From Candidatus Methylomirabilis tolerans (GTDB lineage: Bacteria > Methylomirabilota > Methylomirabilia > Methylomirabilales > Methylomirabilaceae), in contig JAIOIU010000021.1 in assembly GCA_019912425.1 (NCBI GenBank), positions 1 through 36,735 of the forward strand: a stretch of DNA of 36,735 nucleotides, read 5' to 3'. Position numbers and translations under genes: made by a program. Below are positions 1-7,860 of the stretch, piece by piece. How positions within the stretch are numbered: the first letter of the stretch is position 1; each line of letters opens with the position of its first letter. The notes beneath the pieces are model-generated. The model was not told where the DNA came from and did not search any database. It was given only the letters and a program-made list of their open reading frames with translations.

Positions 1-1
1 C

Positions 2-244
2 GGGATGTTGTATACGTTTGGATGCCTGGTACTGCCCGCCCTTATCGCAAAGAATCTCTGCCGCGAGGTTCGCCCCATGTTCATTGTCGCCCCGCTCGTT
101 GCCCTCATGACCGGCGCGATAGCGTTCGTGCTCGCAAACCACTATGATTATCCGCCGGCGCCGATGACAGTTGCGCTGCTGAGTCTGCTGCTGACGATCG
201 CGTGGCTATTCCGGCGGGTGCGTCAGGTAAGTGGAATGTTCTGA
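2..244 (+). CDS. C-terminal part of a metal-type ABC transporter permease (ABC-3 family), 5' truncated
   Basis: The reading frame is open to the left edge, so only the last ~80 residues are present. They form hydrophobic segments containing the stretch CLVLPALIA, which resembles the last membrane helices of ZnuB/MntB-type (ABC-3) permeases, where a conserved LLVLPA-like motif is usual. Such permeases pass Zn, Mn or Fe delivered by a periplasmic binding protein through the inner membrane. The internal ATG at 5 is unlikely to be the true start, because the protein would then lack most of its helices. The metal cannot be told from this fragment. The ATPase and binding protein, if present, would lie left of the window. 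Confidence 0.6.
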   Translation, partial: GMLYTFGCLVLPALIAKNLCREVRPMFIVAPLVALMTGAIAFVLANHYDYPPAPMTVALLSLLLTIAWLFRRVRQVSGMF

Positions 245-264
245 GTACGACCACAAAAATCGTT

Positions 265-281
265 GTTCGCGCGCGGCGAAC
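265..281. promoter_or_regulatory. Inverted repeat before the peroxiredoxin gene
   Basis: GTTCGC and GCGAAC form a perfect 6-bp inverted repeat around a 5-nt centre, 20 bases after the permease stop and just before a TACAAT hexamer at 289-294. It could be an operator for the peroxiredoxin gene or a weak terminator hairpin. No T-run follows, which argues against a terminator. I see no good -35 element at the right spacing. Confidence 0.35.
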
Positions 282-401
282 TATCGATTACAATAATAGT
301 GAATCACCATATCCGGATATACGAGGGTTGGGTTGATTGATACGAGAAGCGCAAGGGTCGATTCTGACAACTCCATTAAGGACGTTTCAAAGGAGGTCAT
401 C

Positions 402-1010
402 ATGGTCAAGATCGGATCGAAGGCGCCGGATTTTACCGTCAACACCACCAAGGGACCCGTGACCCTGTCACAGTTCCGCGGCAAGTGGGTTCTGCTTTTC
501 GCCCACCCTGCCGACTTTACACCGGTCTGCACGACGGAGTTCATTCAGTTCGCCAAGCGACACAAGGAGTTCAAAGATCTGAACTGCGAGGTGGTCGGTC
601 TGAGCGTAGACAGTATCTACTCGCATATCGAGTGGATCCGCCACATGGAAGAAAGCGCCAAGGTTAAGATCGATTTCCCGGTCATCGCCGACCCCGAGAA
701 GACTGTCGCGAACCTCTATGATCTGATCAACCCAGAGCTCGGACTCACCGTCCGTGGCGTGTTCTTCATCGACCCTGAGGGGATCGTCCGTTTCGCTATG
801 TACTATCCGATCCCATTCGGGCGAAACATCGACGAGATCCTGCGGAGCCTGAAGGCGCTACAGACCGTCGACAAGTACGGGGTTGCCTGCCCGGTCGACT
901 GGCAGCCTGGCCAGGATGTCATCGTTCCGCCGCCGCAAACGATCGATGAGGCTGACAAGCGCGTTAAGGCGGGCGCCGATCGCTGGTACCTGACGCGGAA
1001 AAAGCTCTAG
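402..1010 (+). CDS. Peroxiredoxin (Prx6 / 1-Cys type)
   Basis: This is a thiol peroxidase that reduces hydrogen peroxide or alkyl hydroperoxides in the cytoplasm. The 202-residue protein carries HPADFTPVCTTE with the peroxidatic Cys43, the conserved catalytic Thr/Pro context, and the Prx6-type C-terminal extension including PVDWQPG. A second Cys lies at GVACPVDW, where most Prx6 proteins have Thr or Ala, so a resolving disulfide is possible but unproven. The ATG at 402 is chosen because AAAGGAGG lies just upstream; a longer in-frame extension to 333 has no family support. The next gene starts within about 40 bases, followed by a DoxX protein, so the three may form an oxidative-stress operon. 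Confidence 0.93.
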   Translation: MVKIGSKAPDFTVNTTKGPVTLSQFRGKWVLLFAHPADFTPVCTTEFIQFAKRHKEFKDLNCEVVGLSVDSIYSHIEWIRHMEESAKVKIDFPVIADPEKTVANLYDLINPELGLTVRGVFFIDPEGIVRFAMYYPIPFGRNIDEILRSLKALQTVDKYGVACPVDWQPGQDVIVPPPQTIDEADKRVKAGADRWYLTRKKL

Positions 1011-1050
1011 CGTGAGCCTCCGATCCCCAATCGTAGTCGAGGACAGGCCG

Positions 1051-1308
1051 ATGCAGCGCATTGTTGTCCGGGCTCCCACGTGTAGCGCGGATATCATCAC
1101 CTACTTAAAGGGTATCTTTCGATTTCATGCTGAGGAGCTTCAGCCCGGTGAGCGGGTGGAACTCGCGTTTGACGCCGAGCGATTCCAGTTTGCGATCGCG
1201 ATCTTCGAATCGTTACTGGTCGGCGTCGACCTGAAACTCCTCTCAATCCGCGAGGAGGATAGCATCAGGATCTTCGAGGTCGAGAAGCTGCGGCATGGGA
1301 GCACATAG
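1051..1308 (+). CDS. Small protein of unknown function between peroxiredoxin and DoxX
   Basis: I do not recognise this 85-residue protein with certainty. It has no signal peptide or membrane segment and reads as an alternating beta/alpha domain, with TYLKGIFRFHAEEL near the start and a conserved-looking tail EEDSIRIFEVEKL. There is one Cys near the N-terminus (RAPTCSADI). The ATG at 1051 follows GAGGA at 1039-1043 with 7-nt spacing, so I prefer it over a GTG at 1012, which would add 13 residues. It sits tightly between the peroxiredoxin stop and the DoxX start in the same direction. A remote link to DUF4911-like small domains is possible but only a guess. Confidence 0.6.
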   Translation: MQRIVVRAPTCSADIITYLKGIFRFHAEELQPGERVELAFDAERFQFAIAIFESLLVGVDLKLLSIREEDSIRIFEVEKLRHGST

Positions 1309-1317
1309 GGAGCATCG

Positions 1318-1800
1318 GTGACCAAGCCGAAGGGCAACTGGCAGACAGAAACAAAGCTCTGGCAGGTCGCGCTTCTGCGCATCTTTTTTGGCTACTATTT
1401 CTTCCAGGATGGCTTCGGAAAGTTGACCAGCGGTTTTACCGGTTCAGACGCACTGGAGAAGTGGCTTACAACCAAGACCTCCGGTGCGTTTGACTGGTAC
1501 AAACCGTTCCTGACCGATATGGCGATTCCCCATTATCAGCTCTTTGCCTGGCTGGTCACCTGGGGGATGATCCTGGGCGGCCTAGCGCTCCTACTTGGGC
1601 TCTTGACGCGTCCGGCTGCACTCATGGGGATCTTGATGACACTCAACTTCTATCTGGCCAAGGGGGGCGGGTCGCCGGCCACCACCTCGGACCAGGCGTT
1701 TATCGCCGGTCTGTTGGTGGTCTTCCTCACCCGATCAGGTCGTTCACTTGGATGTGACCGCTGGCTGGCCCGGCGTTATCCAGACTCCCCGCTCTGGTAG
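1318..1800 (+). CDS. DoxX family integral membrane protein
   Basis: The 160-residue protein has about four hydrophobic segments and the DoxX hallmarks: an N-terminal LLRIFFGYYFFQDGFGKL helix, then MILGGLALLLGLLTRPAAL. DoxX proteins sit in the inner membrane. Some family members act with thiol or quinone-linked oxidoreductases and in sulfur or oxidative-stress metabolism. Start is GTG at 1318, preceded by AGGGAG and 9 bases after the previous stop, consistent with coupling to the peroxiredoxin gene. The exact substrate is not evident. The loop between helices 1 and 2 (TTKTSGAFDWYKPF) is exposed and could bind a partner. Confidence 0.85.
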   Translation: MTKPKGNWQTETKLWQVALLRIFFGYYFFQDGFGKLTSGFTGSDALEKWLTTKTSGAFDWYKPFLTDMAIPHYQLFAWLVTWGMILGGLALLLGLLTRPAALMGILMTLNFYLAKGGGSPATTSDQAFIAGLLVVFLTRSGRSLGCDRWLARRYPDSPLW

Positions 1801-1833
1801 ATCACTGAAGGGAATCGTCCAGCGCAGGAACGC

Positions 1834-3138
1834 ATGACCTATTCCCAGGCGATTGCCTATCTCTACGGGCTCCAGCGTTACGGCGTGAAGCTGGGTCTCG
1901 AAAACATTCAACGACTGCTTGAGGCGGTTGGCGATCCGCACCGCCGGTTTCCATCCATCCTGATCGGCGGGACCAACGGTAAAGGGTCCACCGCCGCATT
2001 TCTGTCTTCGATCCTTCAAGCCGCCGACTATCGAGTTGGGCTTTATACCTCTCCGCATCTTCTGGAGTTTACGGAGCGAATCCAGGTGGACGGCCAAGCC
2101 ATTGCGGAGACAGACGTCGCCGCCCTCACCAATGAACTTCGTCATGTTATCGCCGATCTCTTCCCCGCACCGGGCGCAGCAAGCAACACCCCTATGCACC
2201 CAACGTTTTTTGAAGTCGCAACCGTCCTTGCCTTCATGCACTTCATTCGCAGTCAGGTGGACTACGCAGTTGTAGAAGTGGGGATGGGAGGTCGATTCGA
2301 TGCAACCAATGTGCTTGACCCCCAGGTGGCGGTTATCACCAATATCGCCTTGGAGCACGAGGAGTATCTGGGAAAGACGCTGGGGGCGATCGCTGCGGAG
2401 AAGGCAGGAATCATCAAGGAGGGAACGCGGGTCGTCACTGCCATCGATGCCCCAGAGGCTCTGGCCGTCATTTCCGACACATGCCAAAAGCGGGGCGCCA
2501 CCCTCCTTGATGTCCACGCCTCATACAACTGGCGGATTTACCGGTCAGATCTCTCTGGTCAGCGATTCAGCGTGGGCGAAAAGAGGCAGCCCACTGAAAC
2601 CTTCGACATCCCTCTGCTCGGCCGGCATCAAGTCGGCAATGCGGTCACCGCCCTTGCGGCAGCCAGGCTCCTCCGAATCGCCGGCGCCACCATTCCGGAG
2701 AGTTCAATCCGCGAAGGGCTCTGCCGAGCACGATGGCCTGGCCGTCTCCAGCTTTTTCCGGGCCGGCCCTTTGTGATTTTAGATGGCGCGCACAACCCGG
2801 CCGGTGCAGTTGCACTGCGGGCTTTTCTTGAGGAGCACCGGTTTTCCGGTCGCTTGACCCTGGTGTTCGGCGTACTGCAAGACAAGAACTGGATCGCGAT
2901 GCTGCAAGAGTTGGCGCCACTGGCAAAGCGAGTGATCCTCACGCGTCCGGAGAGCGAGCGTGCCGCCGATCCGCACCGTCTATTGGAGGCCGAACGATTT
3001 TGTCCAAAGATCGAGATCCTGGAAGACGTAGCCAAGGCGATCGCGCTGGCCAAGGCAGTCACCGATCCGGAGGATACCGTTGTCGTCACCGGTTCTCTTT
3101 TCGTCATCTCGGCGGCACTGCGCGCGCTCGGGGTATAG
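1834..3138 (+). CDS. folC: Bifunctional dihydrofolate synthase / folylpolyglutamate synthase
   Basis: FolC joins glutamate to dihydropteroate and adds further glutamates to folates using ATP. The 434-residue length is normal. The P-loop GTNGKGS is at residues 46-52. The Mur-ligase family signature GMGGRFDATN lies in the middle, and the C-terminal ligase domain begins with the DGAHNP motif. The N-terminal YLYGLQRYGVKLGLENI is typical of FolC. It lies 33 bases after the DoxX gene and is followed by a 94-base gap with a plausible glmU promoter, so it may end a transcript or read through. Confidence 0.95.
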   Translation: MTYSQAIAYLYGLQRYGVKLGLENIQRLLEAVGDPHRRFPSILIGGTNGKGSTAAFLSSILQAADYRVGLYTSPHLLEFTERIQVDGQAIAETDVAALTNELRHVIADLFPAPGAASNTPMHPTFFEVATVLAFMHFIRSQVDYAVVEVGMGGRFDATNVLDPQVAVITNIALEHEEYLGKTLGAIAAEKAGIIKEGTRVVTAIDAPEALAVISDTCQKRGATLLDVHASYNWRIYRSDLSGQRFSVGEKRQPTETFDIPLLGRHQVGNAVTALAAARLLRIAGATIPESSIREGLCRARWPGRLQLFPGRPFVILDGAHNPAGAVALRAFLEEHRFSGRLTLVFGVLQDKNWIAMLQELAPLAKRVILTRPESERAADPHRLLEAERFCPKIEILEDVAKAIALAKAVTDPEDTVVVTGSLFVISAALRALGV

Positions 3139-3162
3139 GGGGAGTACGAACGTGGGACAACT

Positions 3163-3190
3163 TTGCAGCTATTGGAAGGTGTGGTAGCAT
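3163..3190 (+). promoter_or_regulatory. Possible sigma-70 promoter for glmU-glmS
   Basis: TTGCAG at 3163-3168 and TAGCAT at 3185-3190 are separated by 16 bases. They lie in the only sizeable gap between folC and glmU. A transcript from here would have a leader of about 36 bases carrying the GAGGAGGGG ribosome-binding site before the GTG start. This is a by-eye call. Confidence 0.35.
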
Positions 3191-3232
3191 CATGAAGATT
3201 AGAACCCATAGCCTGAGGAGGGGTATCAGCAC

Positions 3233-4621
3233 GTGAACGATCTCTGCGCGGTCATCCTGGCTGCCGGCCAGGGGACCAGGATGCGCTCGAAGCTACCGAA
3301 GGTGGTACACCCGGTGGCCGGTCTGCCGATGATCGCCTACGTCGTCGAAGCGTGCCGCCCTTTCCTGGCGAAGCGAACATTGGTAATCGTCGGCTACCAG
3401 GCCGATAGAGTGAGAGAGGCGCTGGCGGGCGAGGCCGTCGAATTCGTGTCCCAACTAAATCAGCAAGGAACGGCTCACGCCCTGCTGCAAGCCCAGGAGG
3501 CCCTCGTCGGGTTCGATGGCGATTTGTTGGTCGTATCCGGGGACACGCCGCTCCTCACCTCAGCAACCCTCGACAGCCTCCTGCGAGCGCATCGTGAGGC
3601 CGGCGCGCTGGCCACCGTGCTCACCGCTGAGGTGGCGGAGCCAACCGGCTACGGGCGGATAGTGCGATCCACGACAGGGGAACTCCTGCGAATCGTTGAG
3701 GAGTTGGAGGCCACACCACAGGAGCGGCAACTCCATGAAATCAACGCCGGAGTCTACTGCTTTTCCGCGCTTGCGCTCTTCGATGCCCTCCAGACGATCC
3801 GTCCTTCTGCTGTCAAGGGCGAACTCTATCTCCCAGACGCCATCGCGCTGCTGCGGAATCGCGACGGGGGCGTGCAGGCTTGCCAAGCGCTCGATCCCGA
3901 CGAGGTGCGAGGGGTGAACACCCGCACCGAGCTGGCTGAGATCCATCGCCTTCTTTGGCGAAAGGCCGCCCTGCAGTTGCTCACCGAGGGGGTCACCCTC
4001 CTCGACCCCGAACGTACCTATGTCGGCCCGTCCGTCAGGATCGGTTCCGATTCGATCCTCTATCCCAACGTCACCCTCGAAGGACAGACCGTGATCGGGG
4101 ACGGAACTACGATCCACTCAGGCTGCCGGATCCGCAATGCGACAGTGGGCGATGGCACCGTTATTCTGGATGGGTGCATCATTCAGGAGAGCCAGATTGG
4201 AGATGGGTGCCAGGTCGGGCCCTACGCGCATTTAAGGCCCCACACTCAGCTTCGGCAACGGGCCAAGGTTGGAAACTTCGTGGAGGTCAAGAAGTCGGTC
4301 GTCGGAGAAGGGTCCAAGGTCCCGCACCTCACGTACATCGGCGATACCAACATCGGGGAACGGGTGAACATCGGCGCCGGGACGATTACCTGCAACTATG
4401 ACGGCGTTACCAAACACCAGACCGTCATCGAAGATGACGTGTTTGTGGGTAGTAACGCGAGCCTCGTGGCGCCGGTCTCAGTAGGTCGCGGCGCTATCAT
4501 CGCCGCCGGATCGACCATCACCAAGGACGTGCCGGCCGATGCGTTGGCGTTCGGCCGGGCGCGGCAGATCAATAAAACCGGCTTCGCTGCGACATTTCGA
4601 TCTAAACGGCAGAAGGAGTAG
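3233..4621 (+). CDS. glmU: Bifunctional GlcNAc-1-P uridyltransferase / GlcN-1-P acetyltransferase
   Basis: GlmU makes UDP-N-acetylglucosamine for peptidoglycan and LPS. The N-terminal uridyltransferase shows LAAGQGTRMRSKLPKV (about residues 10-25). The C-terminal left-handed beta-helix contains repeated hexapeptides and the acetyltransferase motif around HLTYIGD and NIGAGTITCNYDG. The 462 residues match the family's usual length. Start is GTG at 3233 behind a strong GAGGAGGGG site. The stop is 4 bases before the glmS ATG, so the consecutive pathway enzymes GlmU and GlmS are translationally coupled. Confidence 0.97.
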   Translation: MNDLCAVILAAGQGTRMRSKLPKVVHPVAGLPMIAYVVEACRPFLAKRTLVIVGYQADRVREALAGEAVEFVSQLNQQGTAHALLQAQEALVGFDGDLLVVSGDTPLLTSATLDSLLRAHREAGALATVLTAEVAEPTGYGRIVRSTTGELLRIVEELEATPQERQLHEINAGVYCFSALALFDALQTIRPSAVKGELYLPDAIALLRNRDGGVQACQALDPDEVRGVNTRTELAEIHRLLWRKAALQLLTEGVTLLDPERTYVGPSVRIGSDSILYPNVTLEGQTVIGDGTTIHSGCRIRNATVGDGTVILDGCIIQESQIGDGCQVGPYAHLRPHTQLRQRAKVGNFVEVKKSVVGEGSKVPHLTYIGDTNIGERVNIGAGTITCNYDGVTKHQTVIEDDVFVGSNASLVAPVSVGRGAIIAAGSTITKDVPADALAFGRARQINKTGFAATFRSKRQKE

Positions 4622-4625
4622 AGCG

Positions 4626-6461
4626 ATGTGCGGGATCGTGGGGTATGTCGGACACAAGAAGGTCGTCCCGGTCCTTCTGGAGGGACTCAAGCGGCTGGAG
4701 TATCGGGGCTACGATTCGGCCGGCCTGGCTATCCTCCAACAGGATCGTATCGCCCTGTATCGCAGCGTGGGTAAGATCAAGGAGCTGGAAAATGCTTTGT
4801 GGGGTCGCGATCTCTCCGGAGAAGTCGGTCTCGGCCATACACGCTGGGCCACCCACGGACGGCCCACCGAAGAGAACGCTCATCCTCACAGCGATTGCAC
4901 CGGCGATCTCGTTGTCGTCCACAACGGCATTATCGAGAACTACCTGACCCTGAAAGAGACACTTCAACAGGAAGGGCACCACTTCAAGTCGGATACCGAT
5001 ACCGAGGTCATCGCCCACCTGATCGAGCAGCAACTTCAGGCAACGGGAGACTTAGAGGTTGCCGTGCGCCTGGCTCTGACCCGCATTATTGGAACCTACG
5101 CCATTGGAATCCTCTGGCGGGGCGATCCACACAGACTGGTAGCAGCCAGGAATGGCAGCCCACTGGTGGTCGGGCTTGGTGACGGAGAGTTCTTCATCGC
5201 TTCCGATGTCCCCGCCATTCTCTCCCACACCAGTGACGTCCTGTTTCTTGACGACGAAGAGGTGGTCGTCCTCTCCCATGACGGTGTCAACGTCATCACC
5301 TTGACCGGAGAGCCGGTGGAGAAGAAGGTCCAGAAGATCCTCTGGACCCCCATCATGGCCGAGAAGAGCGGATACAAGCACTTCATGCTGAAGGAGATCT
5401 ATGAGCAGCCCAGAGCGATCCGCGACACCATTCATGGTTGCTTCTCATTGGAGAGCGGTCACATCTACCTTGAAGGGTTGGAGTCGCTCCACAGCATGCT
5501 GCCGATGATCGATCGGATCGTCCTCGTCGCCTGCGGGACCTCCTGGCACGCCGGGCTAGTCGGTAAATTCCTCATCGAGGATCTGGCGCGTATTCCGGTC
5601 GAGGTGGACTACGGCTCCGAGTTCCGGTACCGAAACCCGATCCTGAATGAGCGGACGCTGATCGTGACAATCAGTCAGTCCGGTGAAACGCTGGATACCC
5701 TGGTCTCCTTGCGCGAGGCCCGTCGCCGCGGCTGTAAGTCCCTCGCGATCTGTAACGTGGTCGGCTCTACGCTCAGCCGCGAAAGTGATGGCGTCCTGTA
5801 CACCCATGCCGGTCCGGAGATCGGCGTCGCCTCGACAAAGGCCTTTACCTCCCAATTGGCCGCTCTCTACCTGCTGGCCCTGGCCCTGGGTCGAGCCAGA
5901 GGGTGCCTCGATGGAGCGAGGATGCAGGAATTGCTCAGCGAACTGATCCGCCTGCCACAGCAAATGGAGCACGTGCTCTCCCTTGGTCCCGCGCTGGAAG
6001 AGCTGGCCGGGCACTTCTACGCCGCCTCGGATTTCCTCTACCTGGGTCGCGGCATCAACTACCCCATCGCACTGGAGGGGGCCCTGAAGCTTAAGGAGAT
6101 CTCCTACATCCACGCCGAGGGGTATCCGGCCGGAGAGATGAAACATGGGCCCATCGCCCTGGTCACTGAAGAAATGCCGGTGGTCTTTCTCGCGCCAAAA
6201 GATAGGATCATCGAAAAGGTGTTGGGCAATATCGAGGAAGTGAAAACGCGTAACGGGATCGTCATCGCCCTCTCCGACGAGACCGATCCCCGCCTCATGG
6301 CCAAGGCCGATCATCTGATCAACATCCCTCATACGTCCCCTTATCTGATGCCTCTGCTCCTTGTCGTCCCGCTGCAACTCCTCGCCTACCACATCGCCGT
6401 AAGGAAGGGGTGCGACGTGGATCAGCCGCGGAATCTCGCCAAGAGCGTGACCGTCGAGTAG
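4626..6461 (+). CDS. glmS: Glutamine-fructose-6-phosphate aminotransferase (isomerizing)
   Basis: GlmS converts fructose-6-phosphate and glutamine to glucosamine-6-phosphate, the first hexosamine step. The start must be the ATG at 4626, because the mature N-terminal Cys2 (MCGIVGYVG) is the glutaminase nucleophile. A longer in-frame reading into glmU is spurious. The 611-residue protein has the N-terminal Ntn glutaminase domain (about 1-240), two SIS isomerase domains (for example VACGTSWHAG and SQSGETLDTL), and the conserved C-terminal NLAKSVTVE. Only 4 bases separate it from glmU, so no glmS ribozyme can sit in between. Confidence 0.97.
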   Translation: MCGIVGYVGHKKVVPVLLEGLKRLEYRGYDSAGLAILQQDRIALYRSVGKIKELENALWGRDLSGEVGLGHTRWATHGRPTEENAHPHSDCTGDLVVVHNGIIENYLTLKETLQQEGHHFKSDTDTEVIAHLIEQQLQATGDLEVAVRLALTRIIGTYAIGILWRGDPHRLVAARNGSPLVVGLGDGEFFIASDVPAILSHTSDVLFLDDEEVVVLSHDGVNVITLTGEPVEKKVQKILWTPIMAEKSGYKHFMLKEIYEQPRAIRDTIHGCFSLESGHIYLEGLESLHSMLPMIDRIVLVACGTSWHAGLVGKFLIEDLARIPVEVDYGSEFRYRNPILNERTLIVTISQSGETLDTLVSLREARRRGCKSLAICNVVGSTLSRESDGVLYTHAGPEIGVASTKAFTSQLAALYLLALALGRARGCLDGARMQELLSELIRLPQQMEHVLSLGPALEELAGHFYAASDFLYLGRGINYPIALEGALKLKEISYIHAEGYPAGEMKHGPIALVTEEMPVVFLAPKDRIIEKVLGNIEEVKTRNGIVIALSDETDPRLMAKADHLINIPHTSPYLMPLLLVVPLQLLAYHIAVRKGCDVDQPRNLAKSVTVE

Positions 6462-6482
6462 GCAGAGAAATCTGAAGCCTTG

Positions 6483-6521
6483 TTGACATGTTGTCCTTTA
6501 ATATGTACACTAAAAAGGACA
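6483..6521 (+). promoter_or_regulatory. Promoter with overlapping palindromic operator of the first toxin-antitoxin module
   Basis: TTGACA at 6483-6488 and TACACT at 6506-6511 are spaced by 17 bases, a strong sigma-70 match. A perfect 8-bp inverted repeat, TGTCCTTT at 6492-6499 and AAAGGACA at 6514-6521, is centred on the -10 element. A repressor bound there would block RNA polymerase. Type II antitoxins usually autorepress in this way, so the antitoxin encoded at 6546 is the likely ligand. The antitoxin ATG has its own GAGGAG site at 6531-6536. Confidence 0.65.
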
Positions 6522-6545
6522 GATACCGTCGAGGAGAAACACGCT

Positions 6546-6815
6546 ATGCGGAAAGAGCTTCCCATTACCGAAGCCCGACACGCGCTCACGTCCCTTCCAG
6601 AGCGCCTGGCAGAAGATCCGGGCACAGTCAAGATCACGCGACGCGGCAAGCCCGTCCTGGCCGTGATGCCCTGGGACCTTTATGAGTCTATCACAGAAAC
6701 ACTGGAGATCATGGGGGATGACGACCTTATGGCAGCGCTTCGTCAGGGCATTAAGGAGATTGAGGCGGGGAAAGGCGTCCCCTGGCAGCAGGCCAAGCAA
6801 GAACTTGATCTGTGA
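6546..6815 (+). CDS. Type II antitoxin, Phd/YefM family
   Basis: The 89-residue protein begins with the Phd/YefM pattern PITEARHALTSLPERL and continues with VKITRRGKPVLAVMPWDLYESI, the DNA-binding/dimerization fold of this family. The C-terminal half is acidic-amphipathic and would wrap and neutralise the toxin. The ATG at 6546 follows GAGGAG. The stop overlaps the toxin start in a GTGA arrangement, so the two proteins are translationally coupled. It likely represses its own promoter through the palindrome at 6492-6521. Confidence 0.88.
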   Translation: MRKELPITEARHALTSLPERLAEDPGTVKITRRGKPVLAVMPWDLYESITETLEIMGDDDLMAALRQGIKEIEAGKGVPWQQAKQELDL

Positions 6816-7141
6816 TCTATCAGATCCGACTCGCACCCTCCGCCTTCCAATGCCTGAAAGACATTGCTGACCGCCGGGTCCAGGCGAAGCTTCTGGAAAC
6901 GATTGATGGCTTGGCGGAAGAGCCGGCGAAACAGGGCAAAGCGCTCATCGGGGAGCTTGCGGGCTATCGGAGCCTCCGCGTTATTGGACAGCGATATAGG
7001 GTTATCTATCGGGTGGACACCAATAACGCTCTGGTTCTCATTGTCGCCTTGGGAATTCGGAAAGCGGGAAACAAGAAAGATGTGTACGCACTCGCACAGA
7101 AGCTACTTCGTCTGCGTCTCGTAGGACCGCCTCACATTTGA
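6812..7141 (+). CDS. Type II toxin, RelE/ParE superfamily
   Basis: The 109-residue protein shows the RelE/ParE fold: an N-terminal strand YQIRLAPSAFQCLKDI, two helices, then the sheet containing YRSLRVIGQRYRVIYRVD and a final LIVALGIRK strand. RelE members cleave ribosome-bound mRNA, while ParE members poison gyrase. The R-x-Y-R-V-I-Y-R signature favours RelE-like, but the target is not certain. The start is a GTG that shares bases with the antitoxin stop. The 3' neighbour is a convergent second toxin gene 57 bases away. The C-terminal residues after about 95 look like an extension beyond the usual fold. Confidence 0.88.
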   Translation: MIYQIRLAPSAFQCLKDIADRRVQAKLLETIDGLAEEPAKQGKALIGELAGYRSLRVIGQRYRVIYRVDTNNALVLIVALGIRKAGNKKDVYALAQKLLRLRLVGPPHI

Positions 7142-7198
7142 GGCTCTTCCGACTTTTGTGTGGGTCCCCTGGTATTGTGATAGGGGTACGGTAGGAAC

Positions 7199-7606
7199 CT
7201 ATCCAATCCACAGAATCTTCAGTTCCCCTTCTACTTGCCTGTACTCCTTATCCCCTGTCACCAGCTCGGCTTTTCGTTGTTTGGCGAGCGCTACAGCGAA
7301 ACAATCCGCATAAGACATTTTGTGTTTGGACTTGAACTCGCCAGCCTGTCTGGTCAGCTCCAGATCGGCCGGAACAATCTGGATGGGCAGCGTCGAAATG
7401 AGGTGAGCCACCTCCTCAGCCTGCTCGCGTCCCGCCTCTCTCAGCGTGATGTAGTACACCTCACCCCAGTTAATCACTGAGAGGAGAAGATCGCGCCCGG
7501 AATCCCTCGCGACCCGGAACAGTTCAATCATCCTGTCCGCCCCGGCTTCACCTTCCAGGTACGCAATGAGACTGTACGAATCCAACACCCGAAGTGCCGC
7601 CCTCAC
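7199..7606 (-). CDS. vapC: VapC-type PIN-domain toxin ribonuclease
   Basis: PIN-domain toxins cut specific RNAs (often tRNA or rRNA) with Mg2+. The 135 residues carry the acidic active-site set: Asp9 in VLDSYSLIAYL, Glu49 in NWGEVYYI, Asp101 in MSYADCFAVALA, and Asp119 in LVTGDKEY. Start is GTG, overlapping the upstream antitoxin stop as GTGA. This is the same coupling seen in the neighbouring RelE-type module. It converges on the RelE-like toxin gene. Confidence 0.9.
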   Translation of the reverse strand: MRAALRVLDSYSLIAYLEGEAGADRMIELFRVARDSGRDLLLSVINWGEVYYITLREAGREQAEEVAHLISTLPIQIVPADLELTRQAGEFKSKHKMSYADCFAVALAKQRKAELVTGDKEYRQVEGELKILWIG

Positions 7607-7833
7607 AGCTCCCGTTCCTTCGCCTTTTCCTCCATCAACGTCTTCAGGAGCCTGCCCTTGGTGCCGGTCATCCCTGCCATCGTCCGGATGTATTCGTCAG
7701 TAATCGGCTTAAGAATGATTTCCCCCTCGCGTTCGTAAAGGTACACCTGCGTTCCCTTTTTAATGCCAAACCTCCGCCGAAGCCTCGACGGGATCACCAC
7801 CTGGCCTTTGACCGTTACAACTGCCTTGTCCAT
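7603..7833 (-). CDS. vapB: VapB-type antitoxin with SpoVT/AbrB DNA-binding domain
   Basis: The 76-residue protein has the swapped-hairpin AbrB fold at residues ~3-48 (VVTVKGQVVIPSRLRRRFGIKKGTQ, with typical KGQVVIP), followed by a basic and helical tail that should bind VapC. The ATG follows a very strong AAAGGAGG site. The preceding region (7834-7930) is markedly AT-rich and contains two GTATAC palindromes that may be operators. Confidence 0.9.
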   Translation of the reverse strand: MDKAVVTVKGQVVIPSRLRRRFGIKKGTQVYLYEREGEIILKPITDEYIRTMAGMTGTKGRLLKTLMEEKAKEREL

Positions 7834-7860
7834 AGAACCTCCTTTGGGAATACTTCTAAT

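Noticed and set aside
1012-1050. GTG start for the small protein after the peroxiredoxin
   Set aside because: The ATG at 1051 has a better-spaced GAGGA site; the GTG cannot be fully excluded.
4539-4625. N-terminal extension of GlmS into glmU
   Set aside because: The catalytic Cys must directly follow the initiator Met, which fixes the start at 4626.
4600-4626. glmS ribozyme before glmS
   Set aside because: Only 4 bases separate the glmU stop from the glmS start and no ribozyme core is seen in the upstream coding sequence.
5556-6392. Minus-strand open frame of 278 codons opposite glmS
   Set aside because: Composition is that of an antisense shadow, and glmS is unambiguous over the whole stretch.
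7165-7195. CCCCT/AGGGG hairpin between the two toxin genes as a terminator
   Set aside because: The stem is only 5 bp with an 11-base loop and no T-run on either strand.
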